A DNA stretch of 64,000 bases from UBA8199 sp035358715 (GTDB taxonomy: Bacteria; Verrucomicrobiota; Verrucomicrobiia; Limisphaerales; UBA8199), in assembly GCA_035358715.1 (NCBI GenBank), contig DAOPPX010000001.1, positions 62,001 through 126,000 of the forward strand, read 5' to 3'. Shown piece by piece: positions 43,251 to 52,712 of the stretch. Made by a program: the position numbers and the translations under genes. Under the pieces are notes generated by a model. That model was not told the DNA's origin and did no database searches. It saw only the letters and a list, made by a program, of their open reading frames with translations. Each line of letters opens with the position of its first letter. The stretch's first letter is position 1.

Positions 43251-44213
43251 TCAGGCGAAGCACTCGTCCGCCTCGTCGAGCGCACGTGCAATCTCAGGAA
43301 GGCCTCGTTCCCGCAGATATCCGACTTGTTCCGAATACATTTCCGGCTCGCCAATATCTGCCCCGGACAGCTCCTCGATTATGTACTGGATTTCCACGAG
43401 GTCCGCTCGCTGCCGCAACGCCGCCACCACCATTTCCAGGCCCTTTTGCATCAGCTCAATGGTGTTGCCCAGCCATTGAGCCACCAAATCGTTGGTCTTG
43501 GGCGCCGCCAGCAGGATGGCTCCCGCCTGCTCCTGAATGCTTTGGGCCAGTGCGATGGCCGCCCCGGTGTTGCCCTCGCCGGCCAACTGGAGCAGGCGCT
43601 GCATTTCGCCGTGCAGATTGTGCTGCGCCAGATAATCCCGGAATGGCTGGCTGGTGACCGCCTGGTAGGTATCGCTGCGCTTGACCGTCGCGGGCACCTG
43701 CTTGAGCACGTTGAACCTCCCGTGCTCCAGGGTCATGCACCGCCCGGAGTTCTTGAGGATGTATTTCTGGGCCAGCCCGTCGGCCATCTCGTTCTGGCTG
43801 CGCGGGATCTTTTGCAGCGTAAAGGGGTAGCTCTTGCGCAGGCGCTTGAGAAAGATGCAGTAGTCCGTCATTTTGCCCGACGATTTCCAGAGGTTGTTGA
43901 CCTGGTTGGTGACCAGTTGCGAGTCGCAAAAGACCACCACGGGGACACCGGGCTCGGGATACAGGGCTTGGAGGATGGTCAGGCCGGTTTTCACCGCGAT
44001 GTACTCGGCCTCGTTGCAGGTGCCGTGGCCGACGAACGTGTGGCGGGTGAACAAGCAACTGTTGCCCTGGCGCGCAAAAAGGCCGATATGCATTGCCCCG
44101 GGATTTTCGCACAGACCGTCGGTGAAGAGCTCGAGCCTTTGCTCCCGGGTAATGGAGATGTTGTAATTGCGGATTTCCGCGACGATTTCCTGGGTTTTTT
44201 GATCGTGAAGCAT
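43251..44213 (-). CDS. RNase H-fold protein (RNase HI-like), 320 aa
   Basis: 320 residues from the ATG at 44213. The N-terminal 150 residues carry the RNase HI/RVT_3 pattern with all four acidic positions: Asp in LELFTDGLCENPG (about 32), Glu in TCNEAEYIAV (about 70), Asp in VVFCDSQLV (about 97) and Asp in RSQNEMADGLAQKY (about 145). The remaining 170 residues are helical and unassigned. It is likely to cleave RNA in RNA-DNA hybrids, for example primers during replication of the element. It stands alone: 118 bp separate it from the upstream gene, with no clear promoter motif. Confidence 0.82.
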   Translation of the reverse strand: MLHDQKTQEIVAEIRNYNISITREQRLELFTDGLCENPGAMHIGLFARQGNSCLFTRHTFVGHGTCNEAEYIAVKTGLTILQALYPEPGVPVVVFCDSQLVTNQVNNLWKSSGKMTDYCIFLKRLRKSYPFTLQKIPRSQNEMADGLAQKYILKNSGRCMTLEHGRFNVLKQVPATVKRSDTYQAVTSQPFRDYLAQHNLHGEMQRLLQLAGEGNTGAAIALAQSIQEQAGAILLAAPKTNDLVAQWLGNTIELMQKGLEMVVAALRQRADLVEIQYIIEELSGADIGEPEMYSEQVGYLRERGLPEIARALDEADECFA

Positions 44214-44331
44214 CGTTGCCTTCAAAGGCTTTTGAGCGAAGCTTTTTAAACGACGAAAAAACCGAGGCAGAGATGACAGATTCAGCCGTGCTCGGCTTGT
44301 AAACTGCGGTCGCGGTGGCTGCCCGGTGGGT

Positions 44332-45888
44332 CTACCTCTCCTCGAGCTGAGGAAGCTCATCGGCCCGCCATTCCTGGTCCAACCGCAACCACTCGGGATG
44401 CAGGTCGGGCCAAAAGGAGGCACGCTTCAACGGGCGTTGGAAAGAATGGGAATCAAAGGCCAAATGCGGTTGCATCTGGTGCATGGCCAGGCCGGCAAAC
44501 TCCAGTTGGTTTTCCAAGTCGCTGCCCTTGCGGAATTCGACGGTGTTCCAGAGGTTGAGCACGCCCATGAACCAGTCCAGTTGCTGCTGGTAGTAGCTGC
44601 GCATGAACTGCGGGCCCAGCGTCTTCTCCGATTCCGACCGCTGATTGGAAAGGCAAAGGTTTCCACCGAGCCACGAATGCGTCAGGTGCGTGGCCAGCGG
44701 ATAGACCTCGAAATCCGGGTTCTTGGCCAGGTCGCCAACCAACCGCATGAAGTTGGAGTAGTAAGGCTCAATCCGCTGGTAGAAGTTGTAGCCCCGAATC
44801 GCCGCGTGCCGGGTCTTCAGGGTGAAGCTGGTCAAATTGCCGGGATGGTCCATCTCCAACTCCCATGCCGTGAGCACGATGGCAAAGACGGCCGTTTGCA
44901 TCTCGACCGGGAGTTGGAACGGCAATCCGTCGTGAGTGACGACGCCACGTGCCAGGCAATAGGCTTCCTGGAATGCTTCGCGGTCCAGCTTGAGGGCGCG
45001 GTTCAGTTCCGCATCCAGTGTGGCATACGCGAGGGTTTCGGAAGCGCGCGCCCGGGTCAGTTGGCCGTTGGGAAGGAGCGTGCTGCCCAGAATCCGCTGC
45101 TGCAAGGTGGCGTCTTCCACCGGGTTGGTGATGGCATTAAAGGGGTAGCCGTAGAAATAATCCGGCCCCTCAAATCGGGCAATCTTGCCCCAAGGGTCCG
45201 GCGTCCCGTCAATGAGCGGAAAGCTGCTGCCTCCCACCCAGGGAAGGAGATCCGCAAAGATGGGTGCTGGCACGCGCTGTTGCCCCGAGCCGAGCGCTGC
45301 ATCCGGGTAGAGGTATTTGGCCGGGAACAACTGTGCCGGGCCAGCCCAGCGGGAGAGCGCGGCAAAATAGTGGAACGCCTTGTCCAACTTGATATGAGGC
45401 GCCAGGCTGTAGCCAAGCTGCGGGGTGACAAAGACCAACGTGGTATGCACGCCGCGCAGCGTTTTGGGCCGCAACTCGTTCCAGAGTTGGTGGTGGTAAC
45501 GCAAGTGCCGGGCGTTGATGGCGATGCCGGTTGCCTGGGATGGGCTTTGGAACCAGGGCGAGCGCACCAGCAAGCTGTGCTCCGGGGGCAAAGTCTTGAA
45601 ATGCGGGAGTTGAGGCACGGCCCGGATTTGCGGGGTGTATTCCCAGTTTTCCAATTCTGGCCGGGCCTTGCGGCCGACACTGGCGACGAGGCATTTGTCG
45701 GCATCCCATCCCGCCGGAAACACCGCATTCGTGAGCCGTTTGGCTTGCGGCATGGGAATCGCGCAGTTGAGGACTTTGGTGCTACGGCGGCCGGCCCGGT
45801 TGAAGACCTCCTGATTGACTTCCCATCCTGGCTCGGCGATATACGCCCACCGCTCTCGGAACGCGGGGCTTTGCAAATCGTTGTTCAC
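44332..45888 (-). CDS. Hypothetical protein, 518 aa
   Basis: 518 residues from a GTG at 45888 with GGAAG 6-7 nt upstream (first residues MNNDLQSPAFRERW). The protein is Trp- and Tyr-rich, with no signal peptide, membrane span or nucleotide-binding motif. Its C-terminal half is mostly helical (RIEPYYSNFMRLVGDLAKNP and QQLDWFMGVLNLWNTVEFRK). A large complementary plus-strand frame covers the same bases, but its composition is that of a shadow. A TACAATGG element lies about 140 nt upstream. I do not recognise the family; the size suggests a structural or DNA-processing protein. Confidence 0.7.
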   Translation of the reverse strand: MNNDLQSPAFRERWAYIAEPGWEVNQEVFNRAGRRSTKVLNCAIPMPQAKRLTNAVFPAGWDADKCLVASVGRKARPELENWEYTPQIRAVPQLPHFKTLPPEHSLLVRSPWFQSPSQATGIAINARHLRYHHQLWNELRPKTLRGVHTTLVFVTPQLGYSLAPHIKLDKAFHYFAALSRWAGPAQLFPAKYLYPDAALGSGQQRVPAPIFADLLPWVGGSSFPLIDGTPDPWGKIARFEGPDYFYGYPFNAITNPVEDATLQQRILGSTLLPNGQLTRARASETLAYATLDAELNRALKLDREAFQEAYCLARGVVTHDGLPFQLPVEMQTAVFAIVLTAWELEMDHPGNLTSFTLKTRHAAIRGYNFYQRIEPYYSNFMRLVGDLAKNPDFEVYPLATHLTHSWLGGNLCLSNQRSESEKTLGPQFMRSYYQQQLDWFMGVLNLWNTVEFRKGSDLENQLEFAGLAMHQMQPHLAFDSHSFQRPLKRASFWPDLHPEWLRLDQEWRADELPQLEER

Positions 45889-46026
45889 TTTCGCTTCCTG
45901 CCGAGAGAATATGTTTCGCGAAGCGTTCTTGCTTCGATCTTCCAGGCAGTGTGAGCAGTGTCCCGGGTGTTTTCAACTCCGGCAGTTCAATTGTTAGGCG
46001 CGGTTTGCATGCAAACAGACTCTGCC

Positions 46027-46034
46027 CCATTGTA
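46027..46034 (-). promoter_or_regulatory. TACAATGG -10 element
   Basis: Minus-strand GACTACAATGGGGC. It is followed by a leader of about 135 nt before the GTG at 45888. It is divergent from the pair of TAGAATGG elements at 46101 and 46112. Confidence 0.4.
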
Positions 46035-46100
46035 GTCCCCGGCCGCCGGCATTGGGCGGGTTGGGCTGCAGAAACTGTCCGTATCGTCCCGTTTCAGTCG

Positions 46101-46119
46101 TAGAATGGCCGTAGAATGG
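46101..46119 (+). promoter_or_regulatory. Tandem TAGAATGG -10 elements
   Basis: Two copies (46101-46108 and 46112-46119) sit 11 bp apart. The second hexamer ends 9 nt before the ATG at 46127. Confidence 0.5.
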
Positions 46120-46126
46120 GATAGGC

Positions 46127-48529
46127 ATGCAAAAGGCCTTCCACGCCATCGGAGGCTTGTTCGTCCGCAACGCCACGGCGCTGGGGAAGGACGTGCTGCG
46201 CCTGGAACTTTCCCCCTCGGACAAGGAGGCGCGCGATTTTCTCAGGCACATTCATCGACTGGGCGATTCCGACAGCTTTATGGTGGAGGTCCCGACGGGA
46301 ATGCTGGAGAGCATGACCTCCCCGGATGAGTTTGGCTCGCGCGAACACAAAATAGCGCTGTTGCAGGGCAATTGCATCAACCTGAAGATTTCCGTGTCGA
46401 ATCCCGACCAGGAGATCGAGGTGCTGGATGCTTCTCCGGACCTTTCCTACATCCTGGCGGGTAATGAAAAGACGGGCTTTCGACCCACGGCGCGGTTCAA
46501 CCGGCTGTTCCGGCAATGCGTCGACGGCCTCGCCGGCGCCTTTGTTTTCAACCATGTGCGAAACTTCTTTCAGGACAATCATGGTTTTCTGCTTCCCCAC
46601 CAAGGCGAGAAGCCTCTCAAGCCTTATCAAAAGGACCTGGTGCGGGTTCTTTCGCCTTACAGCCAGGCCTTCTGCCAAACGGCGGAACAATCCCGCGAAC
46701 TGGGGCACGCTTCATTCGAAGGTGATTTCCTGACCATCGAGCAACGCCTGGGCTCCCTGTCCGCCGTCCTGGAGTCCGAACGCGCGTTCGCCGGCGCGCA
46801 GCCCAACAGCCCGGTTTATGGAAAGGTGACCTTGACCGACATCGTCGGTTCTCCGGCCGAGAGCCGATGGCAGGATGCAGCCACCGAGAGGCTCGATCGC
46901 GCTTTGGGCCAAAGCCAGCGCCTGGATTATGCGGTGGCTTCCCTGGACAACTTTGCCCGGAGCAAGCTCCCCTTGCGGATCGCCGCTTATACGGAAAAGC
47001 GGCTGGGCCGCCCGCTCTCCGAGGCCCAGAAGGCCGAGGTGAAAGACCTGTTTGAACGGTTCATGGCAAGCTTGCTCGATGCCAGCGCCAAGAAAATGCG
47101 CCCTCTTGAAGAGTTTTGCCAGGCAGTGGGTTCGGGACGGCGCACGATCCCGCAGTATGGCCTGGCTGTGCTGAATTACCTCGCCCGCGATTCAGGTATT
47201 CCATCGCGGCCTCCCTCCAGAATGTCGGATGGGACCGAGCTGGATTTCGGGACTGAGCTGTCCCGGTTGGTGGCTGACCCTCGGAGTTTTGGGGTGGAGC
47301 TGCCGAATCACGAGCAGACTATCCAACAGGCGGCGCAGGCCGCTTTGCTGAATTACGTTTCACGTGACCTGCTCCGCGCTTACTGGGGTATTGGCGAGCC
47401 GATCCCCTGCGCCGCGGCTTTTGAAGCCCTGCAGGCCGAAAACGAGCACAAAGTTACCGATCGCTTCACCAAAACCCCCGCCCCGCTTTCCAATCCCGCG
47501 GACCTCTACCGCAAATTCGACGCCGCCCGCCAGTTACTGACCTCGTGCGCCTCGGGTTACTTGTGTTCCAAAGGTTCTGAGGCGGAGACCCTGGCGCCTC
47601 CGCGTTCGCTAATGCCACGGTTGTCGGCCAGGAGCGCCGGCATCCCCGAAGTGACCCGGTCGCGCGGCCTGCTCTTGCGCAGCGCCTGCGCCCTTTATCG
47701 GGATCTTCCGGAGGAGAAAGCCAACGCCCTGCTCAAGGAGATTTGTTTCTCGAGCGGCCGTTCAACGGAGGAGTACACGCGCGAAGCCTCCTTTTTGGCT
47801 GGCGCCTACAACCTGACCAAGACCGAGGCGCTCGTGGCGCTGGCGCTCTACGAGTCTATCGAAACCGACAACCAGCGCTTGGCGCAAAATCTGGACCGAT
47901 TCGGAAAAGAGAACGTGCCAGACTACCACGCCAAGCTGGAAGCGGCGCTCGATTCCCGGATTCGGGTCCAGTCGCTGACCCCGACGGCCCTGTCCCGCCT
48001 GGCTTCCGAATCACCCGAAGATGTTGTCAAAGCACTCAATCCTCAGGCCCGGGTCCAGGGCGAGCTTGCCAATTCCAAGACCTCGGCGGTCGCCAAGGCG
48101 GCCAGCCAGGTGCTGCACAATGTGTTGCGCGGTTCTCTGGAGTTCTTCAAAACCAGCCTGCCTTCGTCGCTTGAGTTCAAGAACCTGGAAGGTTCGGTTT
48201 ACAGCGGCCCCCAGAGCGCCAAAATGGTTTCCGAGTTGGTGGACGAATCGGTCGAAGGGGCTTTGTCCGATTACTTCCGACTGGCAGCCATTCCCGATCC
48301 GGACCAGCGGGAACAGCAGATGAATGTGCGGGCCGCCGCTTTGGCCGAGCGCGCGGAGCAGTCCAAGGATGCCGTGGAGATCGAGGCCGACGCGAGGTGC
48401 TATCCCTCGGGGCGTTCGCCCAAACGCGTCGCGCAGGATCTTCTGAAGGAAGCCTTCAGCAAGGCGATTCTGGGCAGCGGCAAGCTGGAAGTGGATCCGT
48501 TCACCTTCGCCCCGCCCTCCATTGCATAG
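46127..48529 (+). CDS. Large orphan protein, 800 aa
   Basis: 800 residues, soluble, mostly alpha-helical, with no signal peptide, membrane span or recognisable catalytic motif. The N-terminal 100 residues mix strand and helix (FVRNATALGKDVLRLELSPS). The middle and C-terminal parts are long amphipathic helices with charged linkers (VKDLFERFMASLLDASAKKM and SAVAKAASQVLHNVLRGSLE). It shares with 16758-19103 its size, plus-strand orientation in a minus-strand region and -10 motif, but I see no clear sequence similarity between the two. It could be a scaffold of a transfer or virion-like apparatus, with no direct support. Confidence 0.75.
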   Translation: MQKAFHAIGGLFVRNATALGKDVLRLELSPSDKEARDFLRHIHRLGDSDSFMVEVPTGMLESMTSPDEFGSREHKIALLQGNCINLKISVSNPDQEIEVLDASPDLSYILAGNEKTGFRPTARFNRLFRQCVDGLAGAFVFNHVRNFFQDNHGFLLPHQGEKPLKPYQKDLVRVLSPYSQAFCQTAEQSRELGHASFEGDFLTIEQRLGSLSAVLESERAFAGAQPNSPVYGKVTLTDIVGSPAESRWQDAATERLDRALGQSQRLDYAVASLDNFARSKLPLRIAAYTEKRLGRPLSEAQKAEVKDLFERFMASLLDASAKKMRPLEEFCQAVGSGRRTIPQYGLAVLNYLARDSGIPSRPPSRMSDGTELDFGTELSRLVADPRSFGVELPNHEQTIQQAAQAALLNYVSRDLLRAYWGIGEPIPCAAAFEALQAENEHKVTDRFTKTPAPLSNPADLYRKFDAARQLLTSCASGYLCSKGSEAETLAPPRSLMPRLSARSAGIPEVTRSRGLLLRSACALYRDLPEEKANALLKEICFSSGRSTEEYTREASFLAGAYNLTKTEALVALALYESIETDNQRLAQNLDRFGKENVPDYHAKLEAALDSRIRVQSLTPTALSRLASESPEDVVKALNPQARVQGELANSKTSAVAKAASQVLHNVLRGSLEFFKTSLPSSLEFKNLEGSVYSGPQSAKMVSELVDESVEGALSDYFRLAAIPDPDQREQQMNVRAAALAERAEQSKDAVEIEADARCYPSGRSPKRVAQDLLKEAFSKAILGSGKLEVDPFTFAPPSIA

Positions 48530-48688
48530 GAACCTACTGCCACCACTCCTAAAGCTTCGTCGCGGAAATCTCGGCACCTCCGGCTTTAGGGCGTTATGGC
48601 AGGAGCGGACGAAAGCTGATTCCCTGGCAAATCCGAGGTTTGGACACGCTTGGCAGAGCGACCAGTTTCGACTATTCATTTGGCCGGA

Positions 48689-48901
48689 ATGTTGGCACTG
48701 AGCGAACCTTCGCTGTTGGGAACCGCCGCAATTATCGCGACGGTCGTGGCGGCGTTGTCTTGGCGCCCGCTGTTTTCTCGCGAGGCCCGGGATCGCCGCC
48801 GGCGCGAGCGCAGCTATCGAAAGGTTCTGGCTCGGCGCCATCAGGGACCTGCGGTTCAGTTGAATCTTGAGGTCCCCAAAGAGGAACGGGGCCGGAAGTG
48901 A
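48689..48901 (+). CDS. Small single-span membrane protein, 70 aa
   Basis: 70 residues from the ATG at 48689 (MLALSEPSLLGTAAIIATVV). It has one hydrophobic helix at about 8-27 followed by a strongly basic stretch (REARDRRRRERSYRKVLARR) and a short tail. The arrangement resembles membrane-anchored DNA- or RNA-binding small proteins. It lies 160 bp after the large orphan gene and overlaps the frame of the PIN-like fragment. Start and expression are uncertain. Confidence 0.4.
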   Translation: MLALSEPSLLGTAAIIATVVAALSWRPLFSREARDRRRRERSYRKVLARRHQGPAVQLNLEVPKEERGRK

Positions 48902-49106
48902 GGAAATTCTTCCTGATCTGAGGCCCATCCTCTTCATCGACGCGAACCTCTTCCTGAGTTTTTGCGAAGCCACCAACGATTCGCTGCTTGAGTTGGACAA
49001 GCTCATTACGGTCTTGAAGCAGAAGAAATGGGCCAAGTTCTGGCCGCCCGACCAGATAAAACGCAAGGTTTGGAAGAATCGAGACAGCTCAGTGGTTCCG
49101 TCCTGA
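48867..49106 (+). pseudogene. N-terminal fragment of a PIN-like domain protein
   Basis: The frame contains LRPILFIDANLFLSFCEATN and a helix with KLITVLKQKKWAKFWPPDQI, which match the start of PIN-like (PIN_8/DUF4935-type) nucleases, including the first catalytic Asp. It stops after about 60 recognisable residues. Shifting frame near 49080 gives QLSGSVLKEFSKLDG, which continues the expected helix, so a frameshift has probably truncated the gene before it runs into the 3' end of the convergent gene at 49089. There is no good start codon (only a TTG at 48867). It looks like a decayed toxin- or defence-type nuclease. Confidence 0.45.
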
Positions 49107-49940
49107 AGGAGTTCTCAAAATTGGACGGCTTGGTTCGGGTGCCACGATCTCGGGCGCTGGTGCCAAATGAAGCATCTCCAGAATGAATCGCGGAATATGC
49201 CGATACTTTTCTGGCGAGGATTGTTGCCCCGGGGCCTCGCTGGGAACTTGGCTCGCTGCTCCGTTATCGGCGATGACGGGTCCGGGCTGTTTCTTGGGCT
49301 CCGCCTTTCCGTTGGGCGTTTTCTGTGGCGAATTCCCCTTCCGCATCTTCACCGTTGACGCCTGACCATGGCCGTCACCCGCGGCGTTTTGCCCATTGGC
49401 GCTGCTGTCTCCGGCTTCGGCATTCGATTTAATCACGCGACCGCTGGTTTCGGGCGTGGCCGGTTTGAAGGTATGCGGGAGGTATGTCTTGGTGAACCGG
49501 CATTGCGGATAGCTGCTGCAGCCATACCATTTTGAATCATCGATGCTGGTGATTAGCTGCAGCTTGCCGGTCCCGCACTTGGGACAAGTCTCCTCGGTGG
49601 CCAGTTTCGATTTGATCTTGGGCGCCAGGCGTACTCTGTACTCCTGATCGAACATCAACCTGCCCCGGATAGTGATCTCCTGGCCGTCCTTTTTCCGGGT
49701 CAATGTTTTCTCGGCGGACGTCACTTTGTCGCCGTGCAGCATTTCCTGAAGGTCCGTCGGGGTTAATTCGTACCCCAGAAAGTTGCGCCAAATGCGCAAT
49801 TGGCACTTCGTGCAGGTGAACCGGTCCGGTCCCATACGGAAATGGCAGCCCTTCTCCTGCTGAGGCCGGTTGCAGGAGTCTGGACAGGAGACCTCCGAAA
49901 TGTCGAAGAGGCGCCTATGTGCCGGTCCGCCGTTCTGCAT
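49089..49940 (-). CDS. Topoisomerase-type C-terminal zinc-ribbon protein
   Basis: 283 residues from an ATG at 49940 that overlaps the end of the coupling-protein gene by 26 nt. An N-terminal Cys/His cluster (ISEVSCPDSCN, CHFRMGP, CTKC) is followed by YELTPTDLQEMLHGDKVTSA and ITIRGRLMFDQEYRVRLAPK, typical of the repeat units at the C-terminus of plasmid topoisomerase I/III. Next comes a four-cysteine ribbon (CPKCGTGKLQL and YGCSSYPQCRFTK), then a low-complexity tail. It has no Toprim or cleavage domain, so it is a DNA-binding accessory, perhaps working with the topoisomerase-like protein 1055-2380. Confidence 0.72.
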   Translation of the reverse strand: MQNGGPAHRRLFDISEVSCPDSCNRPQQEKGCHFRMGPDRFTCTKCQLRIWRNFLGYELTPTDLQEMLHGDKVTSAEKTLTRKKDGQEITIRGRLMFDQEYRVRLAPKIKSKLATEETCPKCGTGKLQLITSIDDSKWYGCSSYPQCRFTKTYLPHTFKPATPETSGRVIKSNAEAGDSSANGQNAAGDGHGQASTVKMRKGNSPQKTPNGKAEPKKQPGPVIADNGAASQVPSEAPGQQSSPEKYRHIPRFILEMLHLAPAPEIVAPEPSRPILRTPSGRNH

Positions 49941-52701
49941 CCGGATTCTGCAAGTTGTCCGGCACGCGGTCGAGGTTTGCAAAGACGCGGTTGGCTGCCT
50001 GTCCGCGCGTGGCTTTTTCGACTCCCTTGGGTGGCTCGATTCCGTTTACCATCTTTTCCAGGTCAGCGTCGAAATCGCTGGTCCGCTCGTTGGGCGGCGG
50101 CTCCGCTTCACTGGCGGTCGCGGGCACGGTAATCTTGTCATCCTCCGGCCGGTAGAAAGGGTCGCTGCGCTGGCTGGCTTCCAAATCGGAAAGCCAGGAT
50201 TTGTTCTCTTCGACATATTTGAACAGGTCCTCCGGTTTGGGCGAGCCGAGTTCCTGCATAATCTGCTTTTGGGCTTCCTCCGTGATGCCGGCTGTATTTC
50301 CTTCTGGGCTCCCTTCGTTGCCATCACCCTCGAAATCAGACTCCTCTTTGGCACTGGAAGGGGCTTCGCCTTCTGCGGCGGCCTCGGGGGCGCCGATGGG
50401 GAGATTGTTGCGCCAGGAACGCAGAATTCCCTTGGCGCGATGCTCCTGTTCCTTGGGGTCTGTCGGCTTGAGGTTGTCGCGCGCGTCGAAAAGGTGGCCA
50501 ATCCCCAATTGCCAGGCGCGGTTCTCGATATAGGCCTGGTAATAATCGTTGGCCGCAGCCGCCAGCCTTTTCCGGTCAAATCGGGAGGCGCTTCCGAACA
50601 GATCGTCTTCCACGATGCGGCGCCGCGGATGAGATTCCTCCTTGTTGAACATCACCGCCTTGAATTTCGGCAGCTGAGTGAAATAGGAAGCTTCGTAGCG
50701 GTGCTGCTTCTCCTTGCGCCGGCTGATGGAGGGCGCCTTTGCCTCCACCGCGCTGGAGAGCCTCAAATCGTGCCCCTGGAAATCTTCGCGCTCGTGCCAC
50801 ACCTGGCCGAAAGTTTCTTCGGCGAATTTGTTGGTCTTGGCGTCCAGGTTTTGCATGAAGACCCGGCCGCCAAAGCACGCCAGAAACGCGTTGATCTTGT
50901 TCTCGTCGCGCTGGACAGCCAGCAGCATAGAGACCGCCTGGGTGCAGACCAGGTTCAGGATCCGCGACTGCCGGGCGATCGACAGAAACTTCTCGTCTCC
51001 GCCCGACTTGCCGGCGCCGCCGGAGGTGGTGATGAAGAACTGGTATTCGTCGGCGACGAAGGCCAGGAACCGCTGCTTGTTCACGGGCGCCGCCTGGGTG
51101 CGCTTTTGCACCACCTGCTGGAAGTCCAATTTCATGCAGGTGCCAATGAGCATCTGCGCGTTGGGATAGGCGCTGAGCACGAGCGTGTAGACCTTGCCGC
51201 TGTTCAGGCAGTCCTCGAAGCTGAAACGGGAGGGCTGGCAAAACGTCTTGAGCAATTGGGCGTTGCGCGTCACATCGCCGAAGAGGTTGGTGACACAGGA
51301 GGCGATGCTTCCCTTGGTCTTGGGATCATGGGGAATCCATTCGCCCAGGAAGTAGTCCTTCAAATTGCGCAGGAGTTGTATTTCGCTCTCGTTGGCCCCC
51401 ATCTCCTGTTTGCGGCGTATCACCGCTTCGAGCTTGTTCAGGTACTCTTTGAGAGCGTTCTCGTTTGAGGTGAACCGTTGAATGTCGTTGACGCTGCACT
51501 CGCGGCTGGACGGGCCTTCTCCTTCGACCTGCCGGAACAGCTCAATGCACAGGCCGATGTGCTTTTCCGAAGCATTCGACCAATAGGCGTTGTCGCTCCC
51601 AAACGAGTTGCCGGTGACCTCGGCCACCGACATGATCCGGCCCGCGGCTTCGGTGGAAGCAGCGCCGCGGGGTACCAGGTTATAGGTCAGGCCGTTGTTG
51701 ATCGAATGCACCCCCAGGTAGCGCAGGCGTTTGGGTTTCTCGGTGGTGATGGTGCCGCCCCGAGCGTCACGAGCATAAATCGTTTGGCGCTTGTGGGTGT
51801 GGGAGACCCGGCTCAGCCGGCCATTCCTTTCCTCGCGCCATCCCAGCCAGCGAACGGACTTTCCGGTGACGTCGAATTCAAGTTGTTTGAGCCGGGCGTA
51901 AACCTCCGGTCGCAGGTAAGTGCCCCGGTCGCTGAAGAGGTGCGAGGACAACTTTTCCCCGCCGCCGGCTTCATCGAGCAGCAGCAGCTTGTTGCCGGAC
52001 GGGTCGGTGGCGAGGACCTCCGGAGGTCCCACGGCGCTTTCCAGCACCAGATCGCATTCCTGCATCGAAGTGCCGCCCATGCAGCTTACCAGGAAATGCT
52101 CCCCGGTGGTGACCTCCTCAAATTCCAGTATGTAATAGTCGTTGTCCGGCCGGATGACCACCAGGTCCTCCAGAAGGTCGCGGCCATGCTGTTGCATCAC
52201 ATAGATCAGTGCTTGGTGGAAATCGCCTTTGACGTCCAGGACAAATCCGCCCCACTTGGCGTCCGGTTCCTTGGGGTCTTCGTTTTTGTAGAGCGCGGTG
52301 ATGGAGTTGAGGATCGGATAGATGACGGCGGAGGTTTTGCCGGAACCGATGGCGCCAAAGGCAATGATGTTCGTGAAAAGCGCCTCCTCGTTGAAGGTCA
52401 TTCGGCCCAGGCTGATGTCGAGCTGTTTGGGCCGTTTGCGAGGCTGGACCATCCCCCAATTGTTTTTGACGGCCAGTTTGGACGCGATCAAACTGCCCAG
52501 GGAAACGGTGAGAACTCCCAGCGCCGCCTCCGGCATGACCAGACCGCCCGGCATCCAGAGCGCGGCGGGCTGCATCAGGCGAGACGCCAAGCCCACGTGC
52601 GGTGTGGCCAGCACCAGGAGCGAGGCGGCCTGCCCCGCGTACGCCCAGTTGCTGTAATCGGGGACCTGGGCCGCCAGTGTGCGTGCGACTCTATCCAGCA
52701 T
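49915..52701 (-). CDS. VirD4/TraD-type coupling protein (T4CP)
   Basis: 928 residues. Two N-terminal hydrophobic segments (about 22-42 and 52-78) anchor it in the inner membrane. A RecA-like motor domain follows, with Walker A GAIGSGKT at about 116-123, GGFVLDVKGDFHQAL as in the VirD4 'vfDpKGe' motif, and a Walker B region RFLAFVADEYQFFIT in the second half, with the conserved QSRILNLVCTQAVSML segment after it. The acidic C-terminal tail is rich in Glu, Ala and Pro. It brings relaxase-DNA complexes to the transfer channel; the relaxase is encoded at 55909-57372. A TACAATGG element sits 5 nt before the ATG. Confidence 0.9.
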   Translation of the reverse strand: MLDRVARTLAAQVPDYSNWAYAGQAASLLVLATPHVGLASRLMQPAALWMPGGLVMPEAALGVLTVSLGSLIASKLAVKNNWGMVQPRKRPKQLDISLGRMTFNEEALFTNIIAFGAIGSGKTSAVIYPILNSITALYKNEDPKEPDAKWGGFVLDVKGDFHQALIYVMQQHGRDLLEDLVVIRPDNDYYILEFEEVTTGEHFLVSCMGGTSMQECDLVLESAVGPPEVLATDPSGNKLLLLDEAGGGEKLSSHLFSDRGTYLRPEVYARLKQLEFDVTGKSVRWLGWREERNGRLSRVSHTHKRQTIYARDARGGTITTEKPKRLRYLGVHSINNGLTYNLVPRGAASTEAAGRIMSVAEVTGNSFGSDNAYWSNASEKHIGLCIELFRQVEGEGPSSRECSVNDIQRFTSNENALKEYLNKLEAVIRRKQEMGANESEIQLLRNLKDYFLGEWIPHDPKTKGSIASCVTNLFGDVTRNAQLLKTFCQPSRFSFEDCLNSGKVYTLVLSAYPNAQMLIGTCMKLDFQQVVQKRTQAAPVNKQRFLAFVADEYQFFITTSGGAGKSGGDEKFLSIARQSRILNLVCTQAVSMLLAVQRDENKINAFLACFGGRVFMQNLDAKTNKFAEETFGQVWHEREDFQGHDLRLSSAVEAKAPSISRRKEKQHRYEASYFTQLPKFKAVMFNKEESHPRRRIVEDDLFGSASRFDRKRLAAAANDYYQAYIENRAWQLGIGHLFDARDNLKPTDPKEQEHRAKGILRSWRNNLPIGAPEAAAEGEAPSSAKEESDFEGDGNEGSPEGNTAGITEEAQKQIMQELGSPKPEDLFKYVEENKSWLSDLEASQRSDPFYRPEDDKITVPATASEAEPPPNERTSDFDADLEKMVNGIEPPKGVEKATRGQAANRVFANLDRVPDNLQNPDAERRTGT

Positions 52702-52704
52702 CCT

Positions 52705-52712
52705 CCATTGTA
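52705..52712 (-). promoter_or_regulatory. TACAATGG -10 element, leaderless spacing
   Basis: Minus-strand AATACAATGGAGGATG. The hexamer ends 5 nt before the coupling-protein ATG at 52701. Confidence 0.6.

Noticed and set aside
44326..45954. Long plus-strand open frame of 542 codons
   Set aside because: It is antisense to the minus-strand 518-residue gene and has shadow-like composition. The minus frame has better protein character and a GGAAG ribosome-binding site.
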